Positions 24,568 to 33,959 of a stretch of 34,318 bases of DNA are shown piece after piece. The translations under genes and the position numbers were made by a program. Position 1 is the first letter of the stretch. Each line of letters starts with the position of its first letter. The notes beneath the pieces are model-generated. The model had not been told where the DNA came from, made no database searches, and saw nothing but the letters and a program-made list of their open reading frames with translations. The DNA is from Bacteroidetes/Chlorobi group bacterium ChocPot_Mid (GTDB lineage Bacteria; Bacteroidota; Ignavibacteria; Kapaibacteriales; UBA2268), in assembly GCA_003731675.1 (NCBI GenBank), contig RCNQ01000145.1, positions 1 to 34,318 of the forward strand, written 5' to 3'.

Positions 24568-25023
24568 TTATTTTCCGGAATTAAATACTCCATTTGTTAT
24601 GCTGTATTGCAAAGTGTTATTCTGCTTAACCAAGAAGTTAAATGTACCTTTTGCAATTGGATTTTGCCCATCAATAAAATTTTCAAGGACGACTGTTCCT
24701 TCAGTTGCTGTATCTTTTACATCGGTATGGTAGTAAACACCAAGAAAATCACCATCTTTTGAAAGATAATATGTGCCAGCTTTTATACTATCCATTGGTT
24801 CAAATTTTAAAATCAATTCCAAAGCAAGTTGTCCGCTTTCGCCGTAAATTCTTAATTGTTTCCTTGCAGGACCCAACATTACTTCTACATTTATTTTATC
24901 TGTTTGAAACTGATTACCATTAATCAATGCTTTTACTTGATTAGTTTCTTTACTGTTTGTAGTACTTTCGTTACAAGCATAAACTGTAAGTAATACTGCT
25001 ATTATCACAAAAAAATTTTTCAT
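24568..25023 (-). CDS. Small lipoprotein, DUF6252-like
   Basis: 151 residues with a lipoprotein signal peptide: a hydrophobic stretch and lipobox VYAC, making Cys17 the lipidated residue. A short Ser/Thr/Asn-rich linker follows, then a beta-rich domain with KALINGNQF, a GTYYLSKDG strand and a C-terminal KGTFNFLVK...ITNGVF pattern. This resembles the small lipoproteins of Bacteroidota grouped as DUF6252, but I am not certain of the family. Function is unknown. It is transcribed in the same direction as ftsW, downstream of it, with a 52-base gap. Confidence 0.78.
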   Translation of the reverse strand: MKNFFVIIAVLLTVYACNESTTNSKETNQVKALINGNQFQTDKINVEVMLGPARKQLRIYGESGQLALELILKFEPMDSIKAGTYYLSKDGDFLGVYYHTDVKDTATEGTVVLENFIDGQNPIAKGTFNFLVKQNNTLQYSITNGVFNSGK

Positions 25024-25075
25024 AAATTCATTCTCATAATATTAAAATTATTTTTTACAATTTAGCAAAATATTT

Positions 25076-26197
25076 TCAAATATCACTCTTGAAAACTCCA
25101 GCTTGAGAGGATATATTCAGCAGAATTCCTATCGAAGCTGAATGAAAAATAACTGCAGTTCCCCCATAACTAATAAATGGCATTGGCAGTCCGGTTGTTG
25201 GCAACAACCCAATATTAACTCCTGCATTAATCAAAACATTAATACTTAATGTCATAATAATTCCAATAGCAAGAAAATATCCGAAACTATCAGGTGCATT
25301 TTTCGCAACTATCATCCCTCTCCAAAATATAAAACTGAAAACGCTGATTATTACTGCTGTACCAATAAATCCATATTCTTCTCCAACAATAGAAAAAATG
25401 AAATCACCATAAGATTCTGGTAAAAATAAATCTGACTGCCTTGACAAACCCGGACCTAAGCCAAATAGACCACCATTACCAAATGCTATTAGAGATTGTT
25501 GAAGTTGATAACTATAACTTTCAAGGTTTCCAACCTGCTCCGGACTTGCAAAAAATGCTTTTATTCTCTGCATCCAGTAACCTGATTTTATTAATACAAC
25601 TACAGATGCTATAAACATAGACACACCACCGATGGACAAAATATGCGATAGCTTGGTATTACCAATATACATCATTACCAGAGAAATCATTATAATAACC
25701 AATGTAGTTGATAAGTTGGGTTGCATGATTATTAACAGTGCTATAGCTCCTGTCCATATTAAAATAGGTAACATTCCTTTTTTAAAATCCTTAATTACTT
25801 CCTGCTTTCTCGTAATTAAAGCTGCGAGATGAATAACAAGAGCAAATTTGGCAAATTCCGATGGTTGGAATCTTAAAATTCCGAAATCAAGCCACCGTGA
25901 TGCACCTTTTGCCTGTATTCCTACCAACAATACAGTAATCAATAATACCAATGCACTAAGTATTAAAATCTTTGATATCTTTCTCCAAAATCGGTAATCT
26001 ATTTTTGCTATTACAATTATTATCAATAAACCGAAAAGAACCCTTGCCGAATGATTCCAGAACATTTTTTCTTCTGAACCAAACTTCAACTGTGCATAAG
26101 ATGAACTTGCACTATAAACAAATGCTATGCTGAAAAGCATTAAAAATGCTACAGATAATAATATATACCAATCAATATGATTCTTTGGTTCTTCCAT
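25076..26197 (-). CDS. ftsW: FtsW/RodA/SpoVE family peptidoglycan glycosyltransferase, probably FtsW
   Basis: 373 residues with about ten membrane helices. Family signatures: GASRWLDFGILRFQPSEFAK (116-135), MQPNLSTT, a periplasmic loop ESYSYQLQQSLIAFGNGGLFGLGPG in which the QQSLIA segment is typical, PESYGDFIFSIVGEEYG, and GLPMPFISYGG near the C-terminus. SEDS proteins polymerise lipid II glycan strands. FtsW and RodA are hard to separate by eye; position directly downstream of murD (74-base gap), as in division clusters, favours FtsW. The cytoplasmic N-terminal tail is short. Confidence 0.9.
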   Translation of the reverse strand: MEEPKNHIDWYILLSVAFLMLFSIAFVYSASSSYAQLKFGSEEKMFWNHSARVLFGLLIIIVIAKIDYRFWRKISKILILSALVLLITVLLVGIQAKGASRWLDFGILRFQPSEFAKFALVIHLAALITRKQEVIKDFKKGMLPILIWTGAIALLIIMQPNLSTTLVIIMISLVMMYIGNTKLSHILSIGGVSMFIASVVVLIKSGYWMQRIKAFFASPEQVGNLESYSYQLQQSLIAFGNGGLFGLGPGLSRQSDLFLPESYGDFIFSIVGEEYGFIGTAVIISVFSFIFWRGMIVAKNAPDSFGYFLAIGIIMTLSINVLINAGVNIGLLPTTGLPMPFISYGGTAVIFHSASIGILLNISSQAGVFKSDI

Positions 26198-26271
26198 TAC
26201 TTTTTTATATTAATCAAATAAACTATAAGGCTATAATCCCAATAGCTTAGCAATTATATGAATCCATTTTG

Positions 26272-27609
26272 CTAAGTTAGTTTGTTAACAATTTCTTTAA
26301 ACACTTCACCCCGATGTTCATAATTAACAAACATATCAAAAGATTTGCACGCAGGTGTAAAAAGCACAACATTGCTCGGAAGGGCAATATCCCTTGCTTT
26401 TTTAACAGCTGCTTCCAGACTGTCACATCTGTAGCATCTTAACATAGATGAAAAATGATTAAAAATATTATCAGCTTCTTCACCAATAGCTATGATGCAT
26501 TGCACATTCTTCTCCACAACTAAATCAAGCTCAGAATAATCATTCGAATCTCCTCTGCCACCGGCAATCCAAATAATTGGTTTCTTATAGCTTGATAATG
26601 CATACCATGTCGCATTAATATTTGTTGCTTTTGAATCATTGATGTAGTCAACACCATCAATATTCCTTACAAATTCAAGACGATGTTCGACTCCTTCAAA
26701 AGTCATCAAACTATCCCTGATATTTTCATTTGTAATCTCAAAAGCTCGAGCAGCTAAAGCGGCTGCCAATGAATTTTGGGCATTATGAATGCCCGGAATA
26801 CTTACTTCGTCAAAAGTCATTATAATCTCCTCATTATGCTGATTTGGAAAATTACAGCACATCTTTCCATTCTTGTTGTATATTCCCCCCACAACTTTAT
26901 TCATAGAAAAATATGCTACCTTACCTTTTGTATATGAAGCACCTTTCGATGCTAATTCGTCATCTGCGTTAAGTATTAATAAACAATTCTCGTCATGATT
27001 TTTTGCTATTTTATATTTCGTTAATGAATAATCCTCAAGACTACCATGATATGCAAGATGGTCAGGAGTAATATTCAATATCAGTCCTACTTGTGGTTTA
27101 AATTTTTCTATCCTGTCTAATTGATAACTGCTCACCTCGGCTACTATCACAGTATCAGCTTCTATGTCATCTACGACGTTAGATAAGGGATTACCAATAT
27201 TACCGGCAACAATAGCTTTCCTTCCTGATTTATTAAATATATGAGCTATCAGACTTGTTGTAGTTGTCTTTCCATTTGTACCTGTTATAGCTATTATGGG
27301 ATTTTTGCAGTACCAAAATGCAAACTCAAGTTCACTTATTATTCTGATTTTCCTTTTTTCCGCCTCTTTAATTATAAATGCTGTTCTTGGTACTCCGGGA
27401 GATGTAATTATCAAATCAGTATTTTCCAAAGCTCTTTCGCTGTTAGCTCCGAACTCAGAATCAATTTTGTTTTGTTTTAAAAAATCTAAAGTTTCTGGAA
27501 AGTCTTCTACTGGACGGCTTTCAGATAAAAATACGTCATGCTTATGTCTCTTAGCTAACAATGCTGCTGCTAAGCCACTACGAGCAGCTCCAATGACTGC
27601 GATATTCAT
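26272..27609 (-). CDS. murD: UDP-N-acetylmuramoylalanine--D-glutamate ligase
   Basis: 445 residues, close to the usual MurD length. The N-terminal Rossmann-like domain begins MNIAVIGAARSGLAAA, then SPGVP. The ATP-binding loop is AITGTNGKTTTTS (107-119), EVSSYQLD follows, then NITPDHLAYHGSLEDY and GVEHRLEFV, DSKATNINAT and GGRGDSNDY. All are MurD hallmarks. It adds D-Glu to UDP-MurNAc-L-Ala in the cytoplasm. It sits upstream of ftsW on the same strand, but mraY, murG and murC, which usually adjoin, are missing, so the division cluster seems to be broken up in this genome or continues elsewhere. Confidence 0.94.
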   Translation of the reverse strand: MNIAVIGAARSGLAAALLAKRHKHDVFLSESRPVEDFPETLDFLKQNKIDSEFGANSERALENTDLIITSPGVPRTAFIIKEAEKRKIRIISELEFAFWYCKNPIIAITGTNGKTTTTSLIAHIFNKSGRKAIVAGNIGNPLSNVVDDIEADTVIVAEVSSYQLDRIEKFKPQVGLILNITPDHLAYHGSLEDYSLTKYKIAKNHDENCLLILNADDELASKGASYTKGKVAYFSMNKVVGGIYNKNGKMCCNFPNQHNEEIIMTFDEVSIPGIHNAQNSLAAALAARAFEITNENIRDSLMTFEGVEHRLEFVRNIDGVDYINDSKATNINATWYALSSYKKPIIWIAGGRGDSNDYSELDLVVEKNVQCIIAIGEEADNIFNHFSSMLRCYRCDSLEAAVKKARDIALPSNVVLFTPACKSFDMFVNYEHRGEVFKEIVNKLT

Positions 27610-27768
27610 TATCCCCCCAATTACAAATTTTGTTTATGCTGCAATGCAAAATTAAATAATATTTCTTCGATTGTGATAATAAATTTTCCAACATTTTTGA
27701 ACAGCAAAAAATATTTTTTATAAAATCAACTAATCGAATTATTAAATAACTGATAGTAATTATATTAT

Positions 27769-28419
27769 TTATAACGGTTTATCGTCAGGTATCAATGTGA
27801 AGTAATCAGTTGTGGAATCCTGATGAATTTGTAATACTCCAGCTCTGACAAGTCTTACAATCAACTGAGAAGCCCTCCTTTTAGAGATATTACATAGTCT
27901 TGAAAAATCCATGACAGTTACCTTAGGATGAATATTCAAATACTCCAGAAGTCTTTTTTCATTTTTTCCGATACTTAATTTAAGTGATTTAGCATCAGGA
28001 TTCATACCCTCCATTACTTTTACCATCTCCCTGCTTGCTATAACTGATTGTTCACCAACTCTAATATAAGCATTACTGTCTTCTGTATTTATTACCTTAT
28101 GAGGTTTTTTCTTGCCTTCTGGTATTGTTACAACAACAATATCTTTCCAGTTTATTTCAATTATTTCTATTTCTGCTTCGACGGGTGGGTCAAGATAAAA
28201 TGCACAAGCTTCTTCTATATAGTCAATTTCTCCTTTTTCATTATCAACTCCATAAATTGAACCATCATCATCAACTCCGAAAATTAAATATCCACCTTTT
28301 GTATTAGCCAATGCTGATATTTCCTTAGCAATTTTCTCAGGTGTTGTAAACTTTCTTTTAAATTCAGTTGTCGTTGACTCTCCTTCAAAAATAATATCTT
28401 TCAATTCAAGATAATCCAC
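27769..28419 (-). CDS. AlbA_2/Schlafen-type AAA_4 domain protein with C-terminal winged helix
   Basis: 216 residues. The N-terminal half (about 5-125) shows the divergent AlbA_2/Schlafen (former AAA_4) pattern: ESTTTEFKRKF, then EISALANTKGGYLIFGVDDDGSIYGV and a later AYIRVGEQS. The C-terminal ~70 residues (from about 148) read as a winged helix (VTVMDFSRLCNISKRRASQLIVRLVRAGVL), so it may be a DNA-binding regulator. It lies 18 bases after peptide deformylase on the same strand, so co-transcription is likely. Its targets are unknown. Confidence 0.83.
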   Translation of the reverse strand: MDYLELKDIIFEGESTTTEFKRKFTTPEKIAKEISALANTKGGYLIFGVDDDGSIYGVDNEKGEIDYIEEACAFYLDPPVEAEIEIIEINWKDIVVVTIPEGKKKPHKVINTEDSNAYIRVGEQSVIASREMVKVMEGMNPDAKSLKLSIGKNEKRLLEYLNIHPKVTVMDFSRLCNISKRRASQLIVRLVRAGVLQIHQDSTTDYFTLIPDDKPL

Positions 28420-28437
28420 AACTCACCATAAAATAAA

Positions 28438-29013
28438 TTATTTATTACTACCTGTAAGTGTTCCGTCAGGTAAAACCATAGGATATTCAGGCAATGTTAA
28501 TCCCTTTTCAATTTTTTTCAATTTACTTTTTGCTAAAGTTTTTCTGATTGACGTCAATCTTTCGAAGAAAAGAATACCATCTAAATGGTCTATTTCATGT
28601 TGAATTACCCTGGAAAGTAAATTTCCTGCTTCCAATGTCTGCTGATTCCCATTCAAATCATAATATTTTACCTGAATAACATCGGGTCTCCAGACTTTAT
28701 CATTAAATTTGGGAATACTAAGGCAACCCTCATTCATTTCAACTTCCTCATCAGATTCTTCTTCAATTTCCGGATTGATTAACACTATTGGCGGATGTCT
28801 GTAATTCTCTTCACTGCTAATTGAAGTATCTACAATTAGTAAGGACTTAGAAATCCCAACCTGATTAGCCGCCAAACCTATTCCATCTGCTTTATACATA
28901 GTCTCGAACATATCCTCAACAAGTTTCTTGATGGAATCATCAATTTCTGTTACATCCTCAGTTTTTTTCTTCATTACAGGATGATAACAATTATAAATAG
29001 GTAATCGTGCCAT
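28438..29013 (-). CDS. def: Peptide deformylase
   Basis: 191 residues with the three conserved blocks: GIGLAANQVG (44-53), EGCLSIP (95-101) and QHEIDHLDG (138-146). Cys97, His139 and His143 are the metal ligands and Glu140 the catalytic base. It removes the formyl group from nascent proteins. The C-terminus has a ~25-residue extension after the usual end (LKKIEKGLTLPEYPMVLPDG...), common in Bacteroidota-type enzymes. Confidence 0.95.
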   Translation of the reverse strand: MARLPIYNCYHPVMKKKTEDVTEIDDSIKKLVEDMFETMYKADGIGLAANQVGISKSLLIVDTSISSEENYRHPPIVLINPEIEEESDEEVEMNEGCLSIPKFNDKVWRPDVIQVKYYDLNGNQQTLEAGNLLSRVIQHEIDHLDGILFFERLTSIRKTLAKSKLKKIEKGLTLPEYPMVLPDGTLTGSNK

Positions 29014-29150
29014 ATTGCTATATCATAAAAAATTTTCTTAATAAATTATTTTTTTTCTCATAAATATCAAAAGATATTTCGACTCAATTTAGTAAATTAT
29101 ATTTTGAAAAAATGTAAAATATTATTTTTGAATAATAAAAAATAGTTTTT

Positions 29151-30308
29151 ATGAAATCAATCTCTCGACGTGAATTTGTTAAAAAAGGTGCTTCATTAGC
29201 ATTAGCCGGTAGCTTTTTAAAATATAACTTTGCAAAAGCTCAGAATACCAATGTCATCGAAAAACCAAAAACAAATATAGCAGATGCTTTTAAATACCCA
29301 AAAACTCAGCTGTCTTTGCCAGGGAAATACTCAGGAAAAGTTGTAGAAATACAAAATGAAATGGCTATTAACAATGGAAAATTTGATTACGAAGAAATTA
29401 GCTTTATGATTGACCAGGCAATGCTTATTTTAACGGAAAAGAAAAACAATAAAGAGGCATGGTCTCAGTTATTTTCACCTACCGACCGAATAGGTATTAA
29501 GGTCAATCCTGTCGGAGGAAAACTTCTCTCTACAAGTCACGAAGTTGTCAGGACTGTCATATCCGAGCTTGTGAACATCGGTGTCCCGTTAGAAAATATA
29601 ATCATTTGGGACAGAAGAGAATTTCAGCTTTTTGAAGCAGGATTTACTCCTGAAAATTTCCCGGCAGTCCAAATAATTGGCACAGAAAGAAAAGACAAAC
29701 AAGGTTCATTTTATGATGAAAACGGGCAATTATACAGTGAATCAATGATTGATAAGGATTGGTTCTATTGGGCTGATATTGATGGTGTTTATGATAGTGA
29801 AACATTACCTTATATGGTCAATGGGGGCAAATATTCATACTTTACTAAAATTGTTACTCAAATGGTTGATAAAATCATCAACATACCGGTTTTGAAAAAT
29901 GCTGGAACATCTATTACTGGTTGCCTGAAAAATATTGCCTACGGCTCAATCACCAATACAGGAAGATTACATAAGCAATTATGGGCTGAAACTTCAGCTG
30001 AAGTCCCTTGCTTTCCACCTATTCGGGACAAACTTGTATTAAATATTATGGACGGTATCAGAGGATGTTATGATGGAGGACCAGGTGCTAAACCAGAATT
30101 TATAACAGATTACAATACCATACTTCTTAGCTCAGACCCTGTGGCTGTTGATAGAATAAGCTTGGATATTGTTCTCAATAAAAGAAGAGAAATGGGTGTC
30201 CAAAAAGACATTGTTCCTTCATCTTATACTTTTTTGCAAATGGCAGAAAAAAATGGATTAGGTAATGCAGATTTAAATAATATTCAAATCAGAAAAATGG
30301 TTCTTTAG
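29151..30308 (+). CDS. Tat-exported DUF362 domain protein
   Basis: 385 residues. The N-terminus has a twin-arginine signal (SRREFVKKGASLALAG, Arg6-Arg7) with a likely cleavage after ~30 residues (NFAKA). The remainder resembles DUF362: GIKVNPVGG near 120, a central basic patch, then GTSITGCLKNIAYGSI and LNIMDGIRGCYDGGPGAKPE, LLSSDPVAVDRISLDIV. DUF362 proteins often carry metal clusters; no ferredoxin-type CxxCxxC set is seen here, only scattered cysteines. It is followed within 5 bases by a secreted protein, suggesting a two- or three-gene operon (with the sirtuin). Function is unknown. Confidence 0.85.
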   Translation: MKSISRREFVKKGASLALAGSFLKYNFAKAQNTNVIEKPKTNIADAFKYPKTQLSLPGKYSGKVVEIQNEMAINNGKFDYEEISFMIDQAMLILTEKKNNKEAWSQLFSPTDRIGIKVNPVGGKLLSTSHEVVRTVISELVNIGVPLENIIIWDRREFQLFEAGFTPENFPAVQIIGTERKDKQGSFYDENGQLYSESMIDKDWFYWADIDGVYDSETLPYMVNGGKYSYFTKIVTQMVDKIINIPVLKNAGTSITGCLKNIAYGSITNTGRLHKQLWAETSAEVPCFPPIRDKLVLNIMDGIRGCYDGGPGAKPEFITDYNTILLSSDPVAVDRISLDIVLNKRREMGVQKDIVPSSYTFLQMAEKNGLGNADLNNIQIRKMVL

Positions 30309-30312
30309 CTAA

Positions 30313-31170
30313 ATGATGAAAAATATAGTAATATTTCTTTTTTTGCTTCATTATTACTCCTTGTGTGAGGAAACTATTAATATTGTATTGCCTCAATCAA
30401 TTAATTCTGATGTTGAGACAAAACAATTCAACAATAATTCTTTGTGGGGCTACCTAAACGGTGGAGCAGACTTGTATTTGGAATATGGTTTTAATGAATT
30501 AAAAGTATTTTCATTCGATTACAATAAAGAAAAAATTAAAGTTGAAATTTTCCAGATGCAAACTAATGAATCATCTTTTGGGATTTACTCTGTCAATCAT
30601 TTCAATTGTCTGAATATGAAGCCAGTCACTGAATATTTCTGTTCAAATAACTATAATGTTCAATTTGTAAAAGGTAATTACTATATATCAATAATAAATG
30701 AAACCGGAGATAAGGAAACTTATGATTTTTGCATTGACCTGGCTAAAAAACTAATACCTCAATTCAATTTTTCTGATTTAGTTTTTCCAAAATTATTATA
30801 CAAAAAGAATTTTCAGCAAATTTCTGATAGAATCAGATTATTTAAAGGACAATTGGGCTTTCAAAACATTAATAGTTCACTATCAGAATTGTTAAAATTA
30901 GATTGCAAATATTCGGCATTTATATCCGAATTAAATGCCGCAGAAGGATATTCCGATTTCATTTTATTTAAATTCAATACTCTAAATGACTTAAACAATT
31001 TTATTAATAATAATGAAATTATCCTAAGTGAAGAAAAAAAACTATTTTTTGATGATGAAAATTTGTATCTTTACAATAAAAGTATTGGAAATTTAGAAAT
31101 GATTATGTTGATTTCAAATAACATATCGAATCTTAAAGCATTTTATGAGAAATATTTAGGTGATGATTGA
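30313..31170 (+). CDS. Secreted protein, DUF6599-like
   Basis: 285 residues starting at one of two adjacent ATGs, 4 bases after the DUF362 stop. The N-terminus (MMKNIVIFLFLLHYYSLCE) is a Sec signal peptide, without a good lipobox. The mature protein contains LWGYLNGGADLYLEYGFNEL and a VEIFQMQTNESSFGIYS segment, which are characteristic of the DUF6599 family. Such proteins are often encoded next to DUF362 genes, as here. I know no function. The gene overlaps the sirtuin start by 8 bases, so the three genes are probably translated together. Confidence 0.72.
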   Translation: MMKNIVIFLFLLHYYSLCEETINIVLPQSINSDVETKQFNNNSLWGYLNGGADLYLEYGFNELKVFSFDYNKEKIKVEIFQMQTNESSFGIYSVNHFNCLNMKPVTEYFCSNNYNVQFVKGNYYISIINETGDKETYDFCIDLAKKLIPQFNFSDLVFPKLLYKKNFQQISDRIRLFKGQLGFQNINSSLSELLKLDCKYSAFISELNAAEGYSDFILFKFNTLNDLNNFINNNEIILSEEKKLFFDDENLYLYNKSIGNLEMIMLISNNISNLKAFYEKYLGDD

Positions 31171-32002
31171 TTTAAATGAAAATATCAAATTAGCCGCAGA
31201 TGCCTTGAACAACGCTGAAGCTATCTTGATTAATGCTGGTGCAGGTATGGGAGTTGATTCCGGGTTGCCTGATTTTCGTGGTAATCAGGGGTTTTGGAAA
31301 GCATATCCACCTATAGCGAAGCTTGGAATTTCATTCACTGAAATGGCTAACCCAGATTGGTTTACTTCAAATCCTAAACTTGCATGGGGCTTTTATGGAC
31401 ATAGATTAAATCTTTATCGGAAAACTGAACCTCACAATGGATTTAAATTATTACACGAGTTAGTTAAAAGTAAATCTGACAAATACTTTGTATTTACATC
31501 AAATGTAGATGGTCAGTTTCAAAAAGCAGGATTTGATGAGAATAAAATTGCAGAATGCCACGGTTCTATTCATCACCTGCAATGCCACTCAAATTGCAGT
31601 GATGACATTTGGAGTGCAGAGGATTTACAAATTGAAGTTGATGAACAAGAATTGTTAGCTAAAGAACCATTGCCCAAATGCAGAAATTGCGGAAGGATTG
31701 CAAGACCAAATATTTTAATGTTTGGTGATTGGGGCTGGCTTGATAAACGCACTTCAGTTCAAGAACTTCGTTTGGATAAATGGTTAAATTCAATTGTAAA
31801 CAAGAGAATTGTAATTTTAGAATTCGGAGCTGGACACGCAGTGCCTACAGTCCGATATAAATCCGAATCAGTCGCCGCATCACGCAATGCAATTCTCATC
31901 AGGATTAATCCAAATGATTACTCTGTACCTCACGGACATATCCCAATTCCATTAGGTGCCAAGGAAGGAATAGAAAGAATTATCAGCACTATGTTGATTT
32001 AA
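31163..32002 (+). CDS. Sir2 family NAD-dependent deacylase (sirtuin), atypical
   Basis: 279 residues from the ATG at 31163; a GTG at 31160 is less likely. Sirtuin motifs: GAGMGVDSGLPDFRG (26-40, NAD site), TSNVDG (112-117), the catalytic His133 in ECHGS, a zinc ribbon Cys141/145 and Cys173/176, and RPNILMFGD (181-189). The usual GTS motif late in the fold reads FGAGHAVPTVR (221-231), so the nicotinamide/NAD contact residue is altered. It may be a deacetylase or other deacylase; substrate unknown. Its stop lies 13 bases from the convergent feoB stop. Confidence 0.87.
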   Translation: MIDLNENIKLAADALNNAEAILINAGAGMGVDSGLPDFRGNQGFWKAYPPIAKLGISFTEMANPDWFTSNPKLAWGFYGHRLNLYRKTEPHNGFKLLHELVKSKSDKYFVFTSNVDGQFQKAGFDENKIAECHGSIHHLQCHSNCSDDIWSAEDLQIEVDEQELLAKEPLPKCRNCGRIARPNILMFGDWGWLDKRTSVQELRLDKWLNSIVNKRIVILEFGAGHAVPTVRYKSESVAASRNAILIRINPNDYSVPHGHIPIPLGAKEGIERIISTMLI

Positions 32003-32015
32003 TGTCTGTTTATTT

Positions 32016-33959
32016 TCAAAAAAGCATAAAACCGACTTTAAAAAGAAAAGCTGAAAATGTAGCAACTATGATAGAAAATATTGATGCTGTTATTGCTGTT
32101 TTTCTGCCAAATTCTTTCCATAATACTACAAGTGTTGCAAGACAAGGAAAATATAATGTTACAAAAATTATGAAAATCATAATTTGTTCAAGCGACATAG
32201 GAAGTTGTGATAATGATTTTACTCCCATTGCCTGATTTGCCATTACTATTATTAGTTCTTTTCTTAAAAATCCGAAAACAAGTGTTGACCCTAATTGCTC
32301 AGGTAAACCAAGTATGTATGTTAAAATAGGAGCGAATATCTTATTTATGTAATGTCCGACATTGAAATATTCTATCCAGCCGAGTACTATACTCCCACCG
32401 ATGAGAAATATGATGGCTTCACGAATGAAGTCTTTTATTTTATACCATGTCCTTTTCAATGAGATTGATATAGATGGTAGTTTCAAGGTTGGGATATCCA
32501 TAATCAAACCGGTCGGTTTTGTCAGGATTTTTGATAGTATTTTACTGCTTATTGAAATAACTATCAGGACAAAAATAAAAACAATTATTGCCCAGATAGG
32601 TCCGGCAAAAGCGGCTGTCAGTGCAAATATAACTGCTATACGCGCTGTACAGGGTATAAATGGTAGTAAAACTGCGGTAATCATTCTGTCGCGTTTGTTT
32701 TCTATCATTCTTGTTGCATAAAGTGCAGGAACAGAGCATCCGAAACCTAAAACGAATGGTGCAACAGATTTTCCATGAAGTCCTATTTTATGCATAATGG
32801 CATCTAACAGAAATGCTATACGTGTTATATATCCAGTATCTTCGAAAAGAGAAGTCAGAAATACCAATGGTAGAAAATAGGGGAGAACTATTCCCATAAC
32901 ACCTGCAAAACCCATATAAGCTCCATTTATAGTGTGCCACCAAAAAGGATGTGTTTGTGACAGCGGAGCAAATAATTCAGATAAATGATTTATTGGAGCA
33001 TCAACTAAAGATGTCAGGTAATTACCTACAAGAAAAATCGTGAAGAAATAAGAACCAAAAAATAATAGCAGAAAAAAATATCCGCCGACAGGATGCAACA
33101 AAAATGAATCTAATTTTTCACTTATTGGTCTTTCCCTCCTTTTGACTACCTGACTTATATCTTCAGCAATTTTCATTGCAAGGTGATGTCTTTCGTAGGA
33201 TATTGTTTCGAAGGCATCCATTCTGTGATGAGTATGCAAATCTTCCGCAATTATTTTTGATTTTTTGTTTGTTACCTTAATTAAATCATCATTAAGTATT
33301 TCTGGGTTTTCTATTGATTTAATAGCAAAAAATCTTGATGACCCTGTTATTGCTTTTGAATTGGTTGTATTAGAATCACGTTCCTGAAGGTAATTATCAA
33401 TTTCGTTCTGTATATCTAATATTTGAACTTCAAGATGATGTGTATATGGTAAAATAACAGGTCTATATTCTTTGTTTGTTAAACTAAAATAGCATTTGTC
33501 TGCTAACTTACGTATTCCTTTCCCATATCGTGCTGAAGTAAATTGAACAGGAATATTTAACTGTCTCTTTAATTCATCTACATTTATTTTTAATCCAAGC
33601 TGTTCAGCTTCATCCTGCATATTCATAGCAATCACCATGGGAACACCTAACTCTATCAATTCAACAGTCAGTTCCAGACTTCTTGCCAACATTGTTGAAT
33701 TAACAACATTAATTATCAAGTCAATTTTATTATTCAAAAGAAAATCAACTGTAAGTTTTTCTGCCGGGTCATTCGGATTTAATGAATAAATACCTGGTAA
33801 ATCAACAATATGAACAATTTCACCGTTTAAGTCTATTTCTGATGTTCGGTATTCAAAAGTTGTTCCTGACGAAGGAGTGTTAATATCGCTCATAATATCG
33901 AATAATGAGCTTTTACCTGAGCCATGCTGTCCAACGAAAACTACAGTTTTAGTTTTCAT
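32016..33959 (-). CDS. feoB: Ferrous iron transport protein FeoB
   Basis: 647 residues. The N-terminal GTPase has G1 GQHGSGKSS (10-18), G3 DLPG (53-56), G4 NMQD (113-116) and G5 SAR. After a helical linker, the membrane domain has GCSVPALYATRMIENKRDRM and PFIPCTARIAV, the FeoB gate signatures. It imports Fe(II) across the inner membrane. It is shorter than E. coli FeoB. In G1 the usual GNPNxGK is GQHGSGK, so the asparagine that binds K+ in related FeoB GTPases is absent. The start overlaps feoA by 11 bases. Confidence 0.93.
   Translation of the reverse strand: MKTKTVVFVGQHGSGKSSLFDIMSDINTPSSGTTFEYRTSEIDLNGEIVHIVDLPGIYSLNPNDPAEKLTVDFLLNNKIDLIINVVNSTMLARSLELTVELIELGVPMVIAMNMQDEAEQLGLKINVDELKRQLNIPVQFTSARYGKGIRKLADKCYFSLTNKEYRPVILPYTHHLEVQILDIQNEIDNYLQERDSNTTNSKAITGSSRFFAIKSIENPEILNDDLIKVTNKKSKIIAEDLHTHHRMDAFETISYERHHLAMKIAEDISQVVKRRERPISEKLDSFLLHPVGGYFFLLLFFGSYFFTIFLVGNYLTSLVDAPINHLSELFAPLSQTHPFWWHTINGAYMGFAGVMGIVLPYFLPLVFLTSLFEDTGYITRIAFLLDAIMHKIGLHGKSVAPFVLGFGCSVPALYATRMIENKRDRMITAVLLPFIPCTARIAVIFALTAAFAGPIWAIIVFIFVLIVISISSKILSKILTKPTGLIMDIPTLKLPSISISLKRTWYKIKDFIREAIIFLIGGSIVLGWIEYFNVGHYINKIFAPILTYILGLPEQLGSTLVFGFLRKELIIVMANQAMGVKSLSQLPMSLEQIMIFIIFVTLYFPCLATLVVLWKEFGRKTAITASIFSIIVATFSAFLFKVGFMLF

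Noticed and set aside
29103..29130. TTTG and TATTTTTG before the DUF362 gene as a promoter
   Set aside because: The spacing is 16 bases, outside the range seen for this promoter type; kept as a weak possibility only.
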